Assembly (NCBI GenBank): GCA_936432065.2
Contig: OW386286.2
Location: 266,123,987 to 266,187,986 of the forward strand
Length of the DNA: 64,000 nt
From: Rutpela maculata
Lineage: Eukaryota; Arthropoda; Insecta; Coleoptera; Cerambycidae
Direction of reading: 5' to 3'
The notes under the pieces are model-generated. The model saw only the letters and a list, made by a program, of their open reading frames with translations, was not told the DNA's origin and did no database searches. Position numbers and translations under genes: made by a program. Of this stretch, positions 33,240-45,444 are shown piece after piece (position 1 is the first letter of the stretch; each line of letters begins with the position of its first letter).

Positions 33240-34340
33240 ATGTAAAGAGCTAAATAATGTTTAAATAATCGAATAGAAATGATTCCATTAAATGTATGGT
33301 GCGAAGGTCGAACATTTTTTCTGAGTAGAATAAATGAGTATTAAAAAATGCGCAATGCATTAACCAAAAAGCTAGACGGGACGAATTAATTGAATGATTG
33401 CCAGAATTCGAAAGCTATTGAACACTGAATTCCTCATTTAACTTTTCAAGGATCTTTTTTGGGTTCCATGTGCTTCTTTTTTTTACATATCTACTACTTT
33501 GGCACTATTGTCCAATCAATGAATGCCCAAAAGGGGATTGTAGAGAAGATTGAAGAGGGGAGAATTTTCCTCTTCAGAGGTGTTGGGGGTAGTTAGGAGG
33601 TAAACATACTTAAAGTCCCCGCCTCTAGCCCCGCCGCTTCAGGAGAGAAGGGGGTGGAAATGTTCTTTTTTCGATTCTTCGTTTATAACTCGGAAACGAT
33701 GTGTCGTACGAAAAAAGGTAATCTATGCAAAATTAAACATAATTAAATTTCCTACAAGAATGTCTACATTCACTTTCTTCCTATGTGCTATATTTTCCGA
33801 GATATTCGTCAGCCAAAATCGATAATTAATAAATAAATTAATTAAGTATCTGAAATGTTTCTATCAAAACGGTTTACTAAATCACTTGTAACTCAAAGGG
33901 CTCAGTGAATAGAAATAGTACCTGATACCGAGGCTAATACCAAGTAATTAATCTTTAATAAACACTCGTTGATAATTTATTTCTAGAAATTTGCCACTTA
34001 CGACAAGTATTAATGAGTCAGTTTCAATGACATTACATTTCTGAAAAATGTACAACACTGCCCTGCATTGTGAGTTAATTAATAAATAGGTTTGTAGCTG
34101 TTTTGAATTCCGCTAAAACCAATTAATTGCTTATGGATAAACCGTGGTAATAAGTTGTCGCAACATACCTATCTATGTATAACTTAATACTATACTACAG
34201 TCAATCTAACATGAAGACCGTGCATTTTGGGTAGGTGGCGATTTTTTGTTTTTGTTTCGTAAGAGTATGTAAAACTGAGTTTCCGCGCCTGGGCTTGTCG
34301 TCATTCGACCGCCATCTTCAAAAAACCGCTGCCCAAGGAA
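33240..34340. other. Unassigned sequence with repeat debris
   Basis: A GC-richer patch at 33585-33660 (GGTGTTGGGGGTAGTTAGG, then CCCCGCC) is followed by TATAACTCGGAAACGATGTG. It resembles the edge of a foldback element, but no partner was seen. Confidence 0.35.
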
Positions 34341-34530
34341 TCACTACTTCCACATCCAGATTCTCTATCCAAGTCACTCACAACGAAAAAACTATGTATG
34401 TGGAAATAATTGTTTATGGAACTTTAATAATATAATATTTGAAATCCTCTACCCCAAAAACCCATAAAACGATACCCCACATCGGTAGTGGGGTGGGGGT
34501 GGTGATAGGGGGGTGGTAGTGGGTAGTGGG

Positions 34531-35031
34531 GGTGGATGAAGTAAAAAAATATTTTGAGGTTTCTGGTTCTTGTACATACACTAAATCACATTTTTTTTCA
34601 TCCCCTTTAATAAGGGGGTGGGGGTGGTAATGGGGGTGGCTAATGCCAAAAATTTTTTTGAGACTTTAGCTTCTCTTGTATATACTAAATACCAATTTTA
34701 TGGACTCCTACCTGCTTGATTTACCCATTTACCCCAAATTTACCCCAATTTACCCCCAACCCTTCGTCGGAACAACATGAAAATATAATCTAGTTCCAGA
34801 TCTCGTTAAAGTACATACGTGTACCAAATTTCAAGTCAATATCTTAAACGGTTCCAGAGTAAACGTGCACACAAAAAAAAAGTTACAGACAGACAGACAG
34901 ACCGACAGACAGAATTTTTTTTTCGCTCAAACTTAAAATCTCGACGTTTTCTGTCATTTTAAGCCTATTTGAACAATAAAAATTTTTTAAAATTTTTTTG
35001 TCGTTACTATACTTCCACTGGATGTGGAAGT
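34531..35031 (+). repeat. Hairpin-ended dispersed repeat, copy 4
   Basis: It aligns with 12296-12801 along its length and ends in the ACTTCCAC/GTGGAAGT hairpin at 35011-35031. ACTTCCACATCCAG also occurs upstream at about 34343, which may mark the true left end of this copy. The next bases AATAAGGAT also follow copy 1, so the real 3' end may lie a few bases beyond the hairpin. Confidence 0.85.
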
Positions 35032-35154
35032 AATAAGGATGCAATTAGTTTTTTTTTATTTATTTATGACAACATATTAAAGAAAGAACTTTTGTAGATA
35101 AAGATAATGCAATTCTCTACAACTAAGCAAATTTTCGACGTAACATAAATAATG

Positions 35155-36160
35155 TGAAAAATTAAAGCTATCGAAATGACATTATTTTGGATTTTCAGAT
35201 ATTTCACTGCAGTTAATGTCAACCTATCTTAAAAAACGTCGTCAATGTGTTGTTATAAATCAAATGTCTCAATTTAAAACTTTAAAGGCAGGTGTTCCAC
35301 AAGGATCAATTCTAGGGCCACTACTGTTTTCACTATATGTTCCCGATATATCTGAAGTTATTAAAAATACCACTCTCCATCAATATGCCGATGATTCGCA
35401 AATTTATTGTTCATTTGATCTAGCAGATAATAACTCTATACAAGTTAAGATCAATCAAGATTTAAATAATATATAGTAAAGTCATTTTAATAGGAACAGT
35501 GCTAATGAATAAAAAATTTCAAGTAATGAATTTAAGTTTCAAAATAAATAATGAAATAATTCCAATGGTCAATGAAGCAAAAAATCTGGGCGTAACTCTT
35601 GATTCTGGTCCTGCAGTTTGAAAGTCAGATTAAAAATAAAATAAAGCTGGCCTATTGTCGTCTAAAAAAGTTATACCATTTAAAACATAATATTTCTCAA
35701 AGATGTAATCAAATATTTTGTAATTCGTTAATATTATCTTTATTTGATTATGGAGATGTGGTTTATGGTAATACGCTGTCTTTTTTAATGAAACATGCCA
35801 TACAAAAAGTTCAAAATTCTTTTATGAGGTACATTTATAATATTCTCTTCCGCAATCACATCACTTCATATCTAAATGTGCATAAAATTGTAAATATGGA
35901 AAACAGAAGACTACATCACATGTATTGTTTCATATGGAAGATCATTAAAACAAATGAGCCAACTTATTTAAGTTCTAAACTAATTACACCTAACCACGGT
36001 CATGGTACCAGAAACGTAACCAACTTTGTAATAGTCCCTCACAGGACGGCTATTTTTAAAAGTAATAGACGTATATTGCAACCCATTTATGGAATGAACT
36101 CTCTGATCAAAAAAAGTTGTAAAATATATAAAATTTTCAAAATATATTGAAACTCAATTG
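35155..36160 (+). pseudogene. LINE reverse transcriptase, 5'-truncated copy
   Basis: The copy starts inside the palm domain (YFGFSDISLQLMSTYLKKR) and carries GVPQGSILGPLLFSLY and QYADDSQIYC with intact YADD in a frame at 35216-35476. After a stop at about 35475 the frame shifts twice. NLGVTLDSG is followed by the C-terminal frame 35599-36150 with LILSLFDYGDVVYGNT and FMRYIYNI. It is a Jockey-superfamily type distinct from the 28.4-kb copy. Missing 5' sequence fits ordinary truncation during reverse transcription. Confidence 0.85.
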
Positions 36161-36400
36161 TTGCTAATTCAACGGCAATAGTTCTGTGGTGCCCCCTGTA
36201 TTTTCAGTTCTTTATGGGTTATGTAGGATATTTATCAGAGACTTTTGTGCGGAAACCTCGCGCACACCTCCGTTAGCTTGTGGTACGTCATTGTCAAGAA
36301 AAGAGATATGTTAGTTTTAGTTTTAATTTAGGTTTAGTTAGTACTAGGCAAATGGAAGAGGGCAATATTGTCGAATTTGTACCATTTCGTTTATGAATAA

Positions 36401-36403
36401 ATG

Positions 36404-36438
<35 letters not shown>
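36401..36438 (+). repeat. (TTA)n tail of the 35-36 kb LINE
   Basis: ATGAATAAATGTATT runs into about ten TTA/ATT units. Its place after a LINE 3' UTR suggests a simple-repeat tail generated at insertion. Confidence 0.75.
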
Positions 36439-36725
36439 AAGAGTTAAAAACTTTAGGGTGAGATACCGCTTTTATTTTTAATCTTGTTATAAAAACTCTT
36501 CTAAGTTTTTTGTATAGAGCATTTCCTATTTCCTAATAAACAATGTAACCTATTTACTTTTTCATTTAGTTCATTTTTGGTTGAGACTGCAAAGGGAAGT
36601 AAGTAGGTAAGTGAGGTACGTAGGTACAAAAGAATTGCTGATACTTTTGTTTTGAGTAATATTATATTTATTACTGCAACCAAATATGATGACGCAAAAG
36701 ACGTCTTCTAGCCCTCCTCCTCCAC

Positions 36726-38157
36726 CAATGGGGAACTTGCCCAATTTTTTTTTATTTCATTAAAGTGTGTATTTATGTATAAAAACACGCCACACCGAAT
36801 ATCAGCTTTTAAATCGCAGTACTTACTTTGCAATAAATAATTAAAGTTGAAATCATCGCCACTCCTCACGAAAAGCACTGTGACGTCACCGGGTGAAAAC
36901 TAGTCTCGCGTGGTGTCCAACAGATGGCGTACTTTAGCCATTCACCCTAATTAATAGACTGGGCGGCGGTTGGCTTTGAGACGTCCACATATTCGGTCAT
37001 AAGTCTTTTGTTTTTTATATTAGAGAAAAAATAAAAAAGTGTCGGAAAGCTCAATTAAGTCTCTTTACATAAGCTGTCTACAAATTTTTCGAAAAAAACG
37101 ATAATTATCGAGATATTCGAGGAAATGTAGGAAATTACACGTTTTCCTATAGAGTGTATGTAAATCTTGAAAAAATAATTTTTCTCAGAAATCTTTGTTT
37201 CGAAGGGCCGAGATTAACGGAGCGTCAAAATAGTACATGATATTACGTGAATATCGTAAATGAGATCGATTTCAATTAATTATCGGTTAATTACGGTGAA
37301 ATGGAGAAATTTTACCGAAAAAAAAGTCCCAAATCCCGCCCCCTCTAATTCCTTAATTTTTGTCGGAATTCAAAAAATAAAAAAAAGAGTTTTAGCAAAT
37401 TTAATTATGTTTAAATTAGCTAGAGTAGTGTTTTGGCGTAGGAGCAAAGATTAAAAAGTTGCCAACTGTAGAAGCTCAAAATTTGCGATTTTTTGCCGTA
37501 CATGGCCGACATTTCTGTAGTTATCTCCGAAACGAAAAAAAAATCAAAAATCTGGTGATAGCAAAAGATTCGCAGTGGAAAATACTTGTTTGATCTTAGT
37601 TTTTATTTCGAGCTAACTCCCACCGTTTCGGAGATATCTGCAAAAAATAGCAAAAAACAACTTACATTTCGCAGCCGAAAAAATTGCAAAAATATGCAAT
37701 CTTGACACGTTCATATTTTTCGAAAAACACCATTGGGACGGCCGTACGATGTCGCGACGTAAAGAGGAAGGCTTCCAGATAAACCTGATCGTAAATTGCA
37801 CGGCGAAATTCGAAAATTCGGCTCGGCACGAACGAATCAAAAGTAGCATTTTGTGACATTACAGAATATTGAAGATGTTTTTCCAACGAATTTGAGGTTA
37901 GGTTGTGTTCACTGCTAGTTGTTTCTGACAAATGAGCATGCGAAAGCAGAATCGGTGTCTCTTGACGCCGTCATCCGACTTTCACCCTCTTACGTCACGT
38001 TTCAGGAGTGGGTAAAATCCGGCAGATTTTAATCGCTTATATTTCTGGAGGAATTTTTTTTTGTTTTTTTTTTGTTGTCTATGGGGTTTTTAATGGTGTT
38101 AGTTTACGATTTTGAGTATTTTAATTCAATTTTATTTTTTGGGCAAGTTCCCTATTG
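36726..38157. mobile_element. 1.43-kb inverted-repeat element (GGGAACTTGCCCAA ends)
   Basis: CAATGGGGAACTTGCCCAA at the left mirrors TTGGGCAAGTTCCCTATTG at the right. The interior (from about 37037) is a diverged direct copy of 50502-51462, with blocks such as GTGTCGGAAAGCTCAA, GCCGAGATTAA and GGCCGTACGATGTC. No target duplication was found. A minus-strand frame at 37931-37662 also exists in the second copy, but it does not look conserved as protein. Superfamily unknown. Confidence 0.65.
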
Positions 38158-38483
38158 CAGTATATGCCGTGTTGCCAATGATTAGATTTTAAATACCCGC
38201 AAATCACAAAGGACATCCCCGCCATTACCCGCCAACTATATGAAATTCCCCACCAAAATCCCTTCACACTGGAAAGACAGATAAGTTATTACATTTTTTT
38301 TTTCTTATAAAGGCAAGCAAAGCCTGCTTTGGTGCAAAAATATTGTACCGGTTTACTAGTGATGCTCGGAAGAAGGAATGGAAGATAATAAAACGATATA
38401 AATATATAATTTAATGGGTATTTTTATAACAAATAAAATATATCTACATCACGTAAAATAACATAACTAGCAATCTAATAACA

Positions 38484-38998
38484 CTGCAACGCCTTGCCTG
38501 CCTAGGGACTACAGGAGCAATGTGCTCCTGTCCCACAGCAGCTATGGAGGCAATGCTGGACTTACTTCCATGTTAGGTAGGAGGCAGCACTTAGTGTCCA
38601 AAGGCTGCATCAGGCACTTAAGTTTAAACCAGGAGACCTGGTTGATCATTTAAGGATTTTTAATCCATGACCAAATTTACTGACTCGCTACCAATCAAGC
38701 AAAACTTTGACTGTCCGTTTGATGTGCTGATTGAGGGCCGCCAGGCGAGCAGGGTCGAAGTACTGCGGTTGGAGAAAGAGTCACTCATCTGGTATAGAGA
38801 TAAATCTAAGATGGATGAAGGAGTTGGTGTGGACGTAGGGGGGCCTAAATGCAGGCTACCTAAAGTCCTTGCTAACACCTCAACCATCTTTCAGGCAGAA
38901 ATCTATGCCGTAGATCTGTGTTCCCAGAAATGAGGCACTCGAAGGGCAACGATTTATATACTTTCAGATAGCCAAGCCGTACTAAAGGCTCTCTATAC
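38484..38998 (+). pseudogene. R1-like LINE RNase H region, fragment
   Basis: The reading begins LGTTGAMCSCPTAAMEAMLD, then a frame at 38667-38933 has FDCPFDVLIEGRQASR, SLIWYRDKSKMDEGVGVDVG and FQAEIYAVDLC, and after a stop ILSDSQAVLKAL. These are the RNase H domain and the linker before it, as in R1/I-group LINEs of insects. The first catalytic motif, normally YTDGS, is altered to YRDKS. It ends where the hAT element starts. Confidence 0.8.
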
Positions 38999-39024
38999 CT
39001 GTTTTTTATTGCTAGATATGAATT

Positions 39025-40418
39025 TAGGGATGGGATGGATGTACTTTTCGCCGGATAACCGGATACAGTATATCCGGCCAGTTCGAAATCCGGTCCGGCC
39101 GGATATCTTACCTTTTCAAGCAGTCGCTTTACCTACGAGCAGGCCGCGATATTTACAATTAAATTCAAGTCGCACCTATATTGTCCTGTCCTGCCAACCT
39201 TGCACATTACTGCAAGTAATTGTAATTACACGAAATGCGCATGGTATAACAGAACAGAACTAATAATAATTAAAATGTTGAGGAAATTCGAACAAATCGT
39301 GAAATGGGAGATTCAGATGGCTTGAAATCATCAAGTGGAAGCGATGACGAAGATGATCAGCCACTTGCAAAAGTTGCAAAACTTAACAAGATATATACGA
39401 TTTGGGACTGTTATAATAAAATTATCGAAAAGCTCAAAACAACCAAAACAAAAGGAAATGTTTCTCTATCATCAAATTCACCTTCTAAAGAAGTCGAGTC
39501 ATATTTGGGTTTACCCGTAATTGATAGAAAGAGTGATTAGTGCTATGGTGGAGTCAATATGGTGGACAATTCCCAGGCTTCAAAAGTTGATGGAAACCTA
39601 TCTGTGTGCTCCAAGTACTAGTGTATATAGCGAAAGATTATTTTCTGAAGTAGGTAATATATTTACCAGCGACCGTAATAGGCTGAATGCCGCAAATGGT
39701 GAAATTTTAATGTTTGTTCGCCATAACTTATCATTAATTAATTATATTAATTATTATTAGTTATTAGTATTAACATTAACCCCTTCTTGTCACTTACAGT
39801 TCAAATCATGAAAGTTGTGTTTTAGTTTTCAATATTTTATTACTATTTAGTATTTTTACCATACTTACTTACTAGTCTATTAGGACCAAAGAATTAGATT
39901 TTAAATTTTAATATTATTTATTATATAATAAGAATTTATGTTGTTTTGATTTTTTTATCTGTTGTTTTCAATGTTATTTAATATATTATATATCCATATT
40001 ATCGATATGTAGACCTATTGAAGAATTTAAGTCTTATTTTTTTATATTTGTTATTTATTTTGATTGTAGTTTCTAGTGCATTGTTAATTTTATAAATATT
40101 TTGATATATAACTGACAATTACATATGTAATTATATAGGTGTCTGTAGTATTATTTCTATATATTTATGACAATTTTTGTATTTTTACATGTACTATTTC
40201 TTTGACCTGTCCTATGTCATATATTGTGATCAAAGGGATCAATAAATTATTATTATTATTACTAATAAATAACATTTAAGTTTCATGCATTTTGGACAGT
40301 TTTTATTTGACCGGATGTTGACCGGATATTTTTTCATATCCGGCCGGAGCCAAATATCCGGTTTGGAAGCCGGCTTGGCCGGATGCAGTAGCCGGACCGG
40401 ATATCCGTCCCATCCCTG
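39025..40418 (+). mobile_element. hAT element, 1.39 kb, 8-bp target duplication
   Basis: Ends are TAGGGATGGG at the left and its CAGGGATGGG partner, inverted, at 40409-40418. TATGAATT is duplicated at 39017-39024 and 40419-40426. Both ends are packed with CCGGATA/TATCCGG subterminal repeats, a common transposase-binding arrangement. The element keeps an N-terminal and a C-terminal coding piece but has lost the catalytic middle. A second, inverted copy is at 51490-53675. Confidence 0.93.
39304..39745 (+). pseudogene. hAT transposase, internally deleted
   Basis: A frame at 39304-39540 has acidic serine-rich sequence and ends KEVESYLGLPVIDRKSD. After a one-base shift, the frame 39521-39760 continues with ETYLCAPSTSVYSERLFSEV and GNIFTSDRNRLNAANGEIL. 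That is the hAT C-terminal dimerisation domain. The zinc finger and RNase H-like core, about 400 residues in the family, are absent, so no active enzyme can be made from this copy. Confidence 0.88.
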
Positions 40419-40794
40419 TATGAATTACATGTTTTTGTAAGAATCATTACCGTTTTTTGGTTAAATTTATCACCAAAATATATTGTAGCTGGCAATGAAC
40501 AATATTTCTCCATTTCGTCGTTTTTCTGAATGATTCAGTAGCTGTTTGCCGTATAATATTATGTCTATATGAGAGCCGTCCCTGGCGCCGAGATAAATCT
40601 CCCGAGCCTTGGTCATGACATGACACTATTCGCCCAGACCACAGAAGAAAGTTTATAGCAAAATGAATAATTGTTTTTTAATGCGTTCGTGAAAATATAT
40701 AGAGTAATATCCTGAAAAGTTTACATTTCGCTCGAATGCAGAACATAAAAAAATTTTTTCATCCGTTTTTCAAAATTTTGAAATTAAGTCAGGG

Positions 40795-41185
40795 TAGGGG
40801 GCGAGCGTAGAGGCGACTTCAATGTGAATATCAGTCGATATTCCGTTGAAGCAACGTCGAGCACGGTTAGTACTTGGATGGGTGACCCACCTATCTTGGG
40901 ACATACAGCGTTCTCGTCCCACCTTTTAGCGGCTTGTATATCAGTGTATACGCGGAAGTTACGTAATTTCAGACGAGGATTACGTAGTGGATATACCATC
41001 CTTCGGAGGGGATGTAAAGCAGGCGGTCCCTTGTCTATTAAATGTTAGGCAAGTAAAAGATCCCTACTCTTCTTAAGGGAAGAGGTTCGGCAAAATTTCC
41101 AGGTTGGGGGTAGCTCGTCTTCTCCTGGCGTCGGTGATAGGCCCTGGTAGCGGAAATAGGCCGACGTTAAATAAATAGATAAAAG
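40795..41185 (+). mobile_element. 5S rRNA-derived SINE-like unit
   Basis: GAAGCAACGTCGAGCACGG followed by TTAGTACTTGGATGGGTGAC matches the 3' half of eukaryotic 5S rRNA, including the control regions. Unrelated sequence follows, with CCTTCGGAGGGGATG and GCAGGCGGTCCC as in some insect LINE 3' ends, and it closes in AAATAAATAGATAAAAG near 41183. A 5S-like head with a LINE-like tail is the SINE3 plan. The 5' half of 5S is degraded or absent. Confidence 0.7.
40849..40888 (+). promoter_or_regulatory. 5S-type internal Pol III control region
   Basis: AAGCAACGTCGAGCAC corresponds to box A, and GTACTTGGATGGGTGACC to box C of 5S genes, with near-normal spacing. Use as a promoter is inferred. Confidence 0.6.
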
Positions 41186-41189
41186 AAAA

Positions 41190-42265
41190 GTCGAATGACT
41201 ACTTTATCTTTTTAGTAAACCTAACCGACTTTTATACAGGGCCAGTCGAAAAGTGAGAAATTTCAAATTTGGCTATTGAATAACAAACATCCTATATGAG
41301 GTATCGAGCTAAAATTTTGTATAGACAACTGCGAATCGAATACGCTATCCAATTTGCCGATAAAAATTGCCTAATAGTCGATCTCGAAATTTCGACCCAT
41401 TTAGAGGAGCATAGTAGGCCTTGAAAATATGAAAATTACAAAATTTTCAAAACAGTCAAATAAAGCTTATCGAGCACTATATCACAAAAAAAAATAAAAC
41501 TAAAATCGGCCAACACATTCCAAAATAACGAGGTGTTGCGGTGTTAAATCGCACACACTGTATACCCTGATTTTTTTCAGAATTTTCAATGCAACAGGAA
41601 AAGCGAAATTAAATAAAAACTGAAAATCCCCAAAAAAAAGGAATAATAAATAGCGATAAAAACCATTACAAGATGTTCGCGTTGCAGCACATCACAGGTG
41701 TTTTTTCCGTGACGAGCAGTATAGATTAATAATGTATGTTAAATAATGACTTGGCATGACTTGATAACTGATAACAACTTCACCACGAGAACTCACCCAA
41801 ATTGCCCTTTAAATTATTGCTATTAATCGAACATGTCCATTGAAAAAATTCCAGGCAAAAAATATATACATAAAAATTTCATGTATAAATAGGCTTTAAT
41901 GGACCATTATTTCATACGACGTGAAATATTTTTTTAATGTGAATATTTAATCTAAAAATACGTGTATAAAAACGTAATATCTATTCATATTTTTATGTAT
42001 TAACATAGGGTAGGGTTGCATTAAGAATTCATCACGATAAACTAGGAATTATCACGAATAACGTGCAGTACACAAAGAGCATAATGGCAAAAAAATATCA
42101 GTACTTTTCCATCAACCGCAATTTTATTTAATTTTTCATAAAAATGAAAACGGATTGTAAATCATTAGTGGCCATTTATTAAATAATAGGCAAGGACGTT
42201 TGTTAACTCACCTAACTACTATATTGTTGCTGGATAAACAATAAAACACACCGAGTCGTTTATTA
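41190..42265. other. Unassigned AT-rich sequence
   Basis: CAGGGCCAGTCGAAAAGTGAG at 41237 looks like a repeat edge, but no partner was found. No frame of note. Confidence 0.4.
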
Positions 42266-42267
42266 GT

Positions 42268-43816
42268 ACAGTACCTATAGGTAAAAAATATGTAAAATAA
42301 CTAAAATATCGGAATAATTTCATATGAAATGAAAATTTTTCTTTATAAGTTATTATTGTAGTAAAAGGCATCGTCTTCAATTCCTATATGGTCCGGATAA
42401 TTGCTCTTACACTCGAGGGGTGAAAACCACACAATATTTGAATATTTGAAAAAGTGTTACTAATTTATGATAGAAACGTGGGATAGATATGTTTTTCAGA
42501 CCGCTGATTCCGAATCTGAAGTCAAAATTAAAAAATTCAAAATGGCGGCTCTAATAGGCAGATGGATTTTTTTTCTAAAATAAGTGTTTTAAAGGGACAA
42601 AATAATTGAACATATAGGTGATGCTATATATTAACGAAAAACAGCATTTTCGAAAGAAACATTAATTACTGAGTAATTAAAATAACAAAATGGCGGAATT
42701 TTGTTTAAAAAATGTGAAAACGCACATTGAGTGGGCAATAACTTCTTTATTTTTTTGTGATGTAGAAACAAACAAAAAATCGTTTTAAAAATTAATCAAC
42801 TTTAACTTTGTTCCTTAAAATTTCTTATGGAAGTGTCACAGTTTCTTAGATATTCAACATTTTAAACTAAAGACTTCATCCTAAAAACGGTCGTATGCCA
42901 TCTATAAAATTAAACATACCCGAAACTATCAGCCCTACACAAATCTATATAAAAAAAACAAATTCATTCTCAGTTTATGACCTTCATTTTTGACGTCCAC
43001 TATATTTTCTCTAAAACCAATATTTATTGAGATATTTGCAGAGAAACAAAAATGTTTCGTTTTTTCTAAAGCAAGCGCTGTAAGAGAACAAAAAAAATTG
43101 AGAGTCTAGGTCATACTCTATATTAACGAAGAACAGTATATGGGAAAATGTTTTCTTAATTGCTGACTACTTACATTAATAATATGGCGACATTTTTATT
43201 AAAAAAATTTGACAATGACATTTGATTCTGTCATAACTTTGTTTTTTGTGCTATAAAAATTGAAAAAAAATCATTTGAAAGCTTAATCAGCAGTCTTTCA
43301 TTTTAGTTCTTACCGCTTTTGTAGGTGTCATAGTTTCTGAGATATTTAACATTTAACCTAAATGCTTCGTCTTATAGACGTTGGGACGCCACCTTCATAC
43401 TTTCAGATCTCTGAAACCAGAAATTAGAAAAAAAAAAACGAAATTCATCCTCAATTTAGTAGCTTTCTTATTTGTCTCTAGCAGGTTTTCGCTCAATGTA
43501 ACACATTTAGCGTTATTTGAGGAATATTTTTTGAAATACCTTTTTTTTAAGCTAAAAATCCCAATTTTCAAGTCGTTGTAACTATAACTATCAATTTTTA
43601 TGAAAAATTGCATAGAACCTTTTCTTCTTAGAATTCTATGTTCTTTCAGGTCCAATGTGTTTAATTTTTTCTTAGTTGCCATCCCCTGAAAAGGGATGGC
43701 ATCCACCCCCTATAAATTAGCAAGCCGCAGCATAATATAGAAAATTTTCTGTTACATTTATTATTAAGTTGCTAAAAATGAACGAAATCCGTTTCATATG
43801 ACATTATTCCGAAGTT
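42268..43816. mobile_element. Relative of the 15.86-kb foldback element, with a different middle
   Basis: The left end TAGTACAGTACCTA...GGTAAAAAATATG and the right end from about 43530 (CTTTTTTTTAAGCTAAAA, GCATCCACCCCCTATAAATT, CATTATTCCGAAGTT) match the element at 15.83-17.05 kb. Here the left arm is mostly replaced and the centre holds two direct copies of about 480 bp. No coding frame is convincing. Confidence 0.7.
42580..43540 (+). repeat. Two diverged direct copies of about 480 bp
   Basis: Matching landmarks in both: CTATATATTAACGAAAAACAG and CTCTATATTAACGAAGAACAG; AAAATGGCGGAATTTT and AATATGGCGACATTTT; AGTTTCTTAGATATTCAACA and AGTTTCTGAGATATTTAACA. Confidence 0.75.
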
Positions 43817-44709
43817 AAAACCTCTAGTTACTATTAGTGGAAGACCAGACCCTCTGAATTCGACACCCTCTATACAACTCGCGAACACCCACCTAAAAAG
43901 TAGGTAATCTAATGTAAAATATCCTGCTAAATATGATTTTTGAATTCATCCATTGATTTGAGATTGCCAAAATGACCAAATTGGCAATTTTCTAAAAAAA
44001 AAATAAAAATTATGTGTTATTTTTTGTTTTTCATATAACACGTCATATTTTTTTTATTTACTTTAGAATTTTTTAATTTTTTTACATAATATTCTGTAAC
44101 TATTCTTTGATATGTTGAAAGTAAAAAACTTTACCTAAAAAATAATTAGTTGGCAAAAAAAAAATAACAACTTTTCTTTGACGCAAAATCTTTAAAATTT
44201 GCAGAGTAAAATGTCCGATCGAGGTATCTTTTTTATTTTTAAAGTTAGGTGCCTACTATAATCGAAGAAAATGTTCCGAATGAACTAAATAAAATCTTTT
44301 ATAAGAAGTTTTTTTTGAAATTTTGCTTCCTTATCGAAATATTAATTGATTGTTTCAGCGTCCGAATGAATGCGCGCTACTATGAATCGGCCGCAATCGC
44401 ATCTAGAGCTAAACGCAGGCACGTGCCGGGTGATTATTATTTTCCAGTGTCCATTTATGTTAAGTTGAAAGTGCTTTTTGTCTCAGTCCTTATATTTAGT
44501 GCATTATAAACACATACACGCATAATAAATTATAATTACTCGGATAGGAAATCAAAGGAAACAAGCTAAAAACGTATTCTTCGCCTGTTCACTGGATTTT
44601 TATATAATTGTTATACATTCAATAGGATACTTTTTGCAGTTTTTTGTATAATGTTACTTTTAGACATTTTTAATTTTATAGTACGATCTTAGTTGGTAAA
44701 AGACTTGGT

Positions 44710-44716
44710 AAAAAAA
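44710..44716 (-). terminator. T7 run, possible Pol III terminator
   Basis: Seven A on the plus strand give TTTTTTT directly 3' of the tRNA-like unit on the minus strand, enough to stop Pol III. Confidence 0.5.
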
Positions 44717-44717
44717 C

Positions 44718-44795
44718 TATACCAAACCCCATTTGGGTTTCGAACCCGGGACCCTTGGATTCCGAGTCAAAAGAACTACACCACCACCTTACACG
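44718..44795 (-). tRNA. tRNA-Pro(CGG)-like sequence, degenerate
   Basis: On the minus strand TGGTGTAGTTC (44783-44773) fits box A and GGTTCGAAACC near 44745-44735 fits box B, 28 bases apart. The anticodon loop reads CTCGGAA, giving CGG, and four of five anticodon stem pairs form. The T arm is good, but the acceptor stem does not close. It is therefore a tRNA pseudogene or the head of a tRNA-derived SINE, not a working tRNA. Confidence 0.6.
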
Positions 44796-45129
44796 TAAAA
44801 GAATGTAAATTTTTACATTATAAGACACGAGCTAAAATCAGATTTTCATATTACATTATGAAATGTATATTTGTAAAATATATAAATATTTAAATATTAA
44901 AATGAAATATCATTTCACCAGATTTCTATTCAATTACAAAAACATAAAAACTAAAAATTTTTTTTTTCAAATTTAAATCATTAATAACATTTTTATTTAC
45001 CGATCGATTTTGTTCAAATAGGGTTCTTCCTCTAGCTAACACTAATTTACTGTCCAAATTTCAGTACAATCGGAATTTTCTTTCTTGAGTTATCGTGCTT
45101 ACAAGAAACGTGACGGACAGACAGACGGA

Positions 45130-45444
45130 CATTTTGAAAGTTGTTCAGAATTCGTTCACTAACACAATGGTATGAAAATTTTTTGTCTGCGAGAGATATT
45201 TACGGTTTTAGAAATATACCGATCAAATGCAAAATCCGATGACATTTCTGTGGCTCTAAAACAATATTTAGAACAGAAAAATTTATTTTTATCACTAAAT
45301 CCAGTTTACCATGCACAATGTAGAAGATCGTATACCCGAACTGCTTATAAAAGAAAATCAGAAATTGTAAATCCTAGTACAGAGCATACAAGTAAAAAGG
45401 GCATTTCTGCAATGTGCTATTTACAAGACAGCGTACCAAATTAA
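45130..45444 (+). pseudogene. Fragment of a repeat-borne protein with an H-x3-C motif
   Basis: A 90-codon frame (45172-45444) includes ISVALKQYLEQKNLFLSLNP then VYHAQCRRSYTRTAYKRKSE. A YH-x2-C...YT segment of this type is common near the N-terminus of uncharacterised, repeated insect proteins, including relatives of the pseudogene at 59.0-60.0 kb. The link is tentative. The frame ends in an ordinary stop and nothing recognisable follows. Confidence 0.4.

Noticed and set aside
37662..37931. Minus-strand frame whose product (FDSFVPSRI...VFFEKYE) is shared with 51312-51100
   Set aside because: The two copies align without gaps, but nucleotide identity (about 84% by eye) is well above amino-acid identity (about two thirds). 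This is what non-coding decay gives, so no conserved protein is claimed.
44718..44795. Functional tRNA-Pro gene
   Set aside because: The acceptor stem does not pair and the anticodon stem has a mismatch.
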